Origin: JANMES01 sp038229715
Lineage (GTDB): Bacteria; Planctomycetota; Phycisphaerae; Tepidisphaerales; Tepidisphaeraceae
DNA: 64,000 nucleotides
NCBI GenBank assembly: GCA_038229715.1
Contig: JBBROD010000008.1
Coordinates: 12,402 to 76,401 of the forward strand
Reading direction: 5' to 3'
The notes below the pieces were generated by a model. The model searched no databases and was not told where the DNA came from. It saw only the letters and a program-made list of their open reading frames with translations. Position numbers and translations under genes: made by a program. Below, in pieces: positions 63,802-64,000 of this stretch. How positions within the stretch are numbered: the first letter of the stretch is position 1; every line of letters begins with the position of its first letter.

Positions 63802-64000
63802 TCACGCTGGTCGTGCGGTTTGGCGTCGCTGCCAGTGATCGGGCAGCCAACCAGGCAGGTGGCTCATTGGCATCGCCGGCAGGTTGGTCAGCAGTTGCGT
63901 CAGATACAACTGCGGGTCGATGCCGTGCCGGCGGCAGGTGCTGGTGAGGCTGGAGAGGAGCGCGGCGGTTCGGCCGCCGCGTTCGTTGCCCACGAACAGG
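63802..64000 (-). mobile_element. IS66-family transposase, C-terminal end, partial at window edge
   Basis: The minus strand reads LFVGNERGGRTAALLSSLTS then a helical stretch ending LTNLPAMPMSHLPGWLPDHW before the stop. VGNERGGRTAA with a following CRxHGIDPxxYL region is the C-terminal segment of IS66 TnpC. The gene runs off the right edge, so completeness cannot be judged. Confidence 0.78.

Overview
The window looks like part of a planctomycete chromosome, probably of the Phycisphaerae/Tepidisphaerales type (inferred). Three things point there: DUF1559-type prepilins carrying an SDGH or EDGH motif, a large secreted autotransporter-repeat protein with a PEP-CTERM tail, and a high density of secreted glycosidases. 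It reads as a polysaccharide or glycoprotein utilisation island, with decayed insertion sequences at the right edge.

Layout. 1-3.6 kb: a secreted HEXXH metallopeptidase, a decayed paralogue fragment, a prepilin and an enolase-superfamily enzyme. 4.1-14.7 kb (+): a PEP-CTERM repeat protein, two alpha-L-rhamnosidases (GH78) and an adenylate-kinase-like gene. 25.2-14.7 kb (-): a 2-hydroxyacid dehydrogenase, a COG3618 lactonase, a short-chain dehydrogenase, a RhaT-type rhamnose symporter, a decayed GH78 gene, a LamG/alpha-galactosidase-like protein and a FAD/Fe-S 2-hydroxyacid oxidase. 25.5-33.0 kb (+): GH78, a GH127 beta-L-arabinofuranosidase and an M24 aminopeptidase. 45.9-33.3 kb (-): three tightly coupled GH78-type genes followed by an Opp-type solute-binding protein and two permeases. 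46.1-56.6 kb: a DUF4159 protein, a sialate-O-acetylesterase-like enzyme, a GH36-like enzyme, a class III fructose-bisphosphatase, a Sel1-C39 protein and prepilins. 56.9-62.4 kb: a second dehydrogenase and a fumarylacetoacetate-hydrolase-fold enzyme facing an SSS sodium symporter and a galactokinase-like kinase. 62.5-64.0 kb: remnants of IS30, IS3 and IS66 transposases.

How the parts may work together (inference). Extracellular rhamnosidases, an arabinofuranosidase, galactosidases and an esterase would strip side chains from a plant rhamnose/arabinose/galactose polymer such as rhamnogalacturonan or an arabinogalactan protein. RhaT, the SSS symporter and the Opp-like permeases would import the products. 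Two dehydrogenases, a lactonase and a diketo-acid hydrolase would form a non-phosphorylative deoxyhexose pathway ending in pyruvate and lactate. The FAD/Fe-S oxidase, galactokinase and fructose-bisphosphatase would link to central metabolism.

The most striking signal beyond the genes is an AT-rich, partly palindromic motif built on ATGTATGATATGTTAT or TATGATATCATA. It recurs at about ten places, in nearly every promoter region of the island. One 16-base version is identical at two sites 25 kb apart. No transcription factor gene is visible in the window, so the presumed regulator lies elsewhere.
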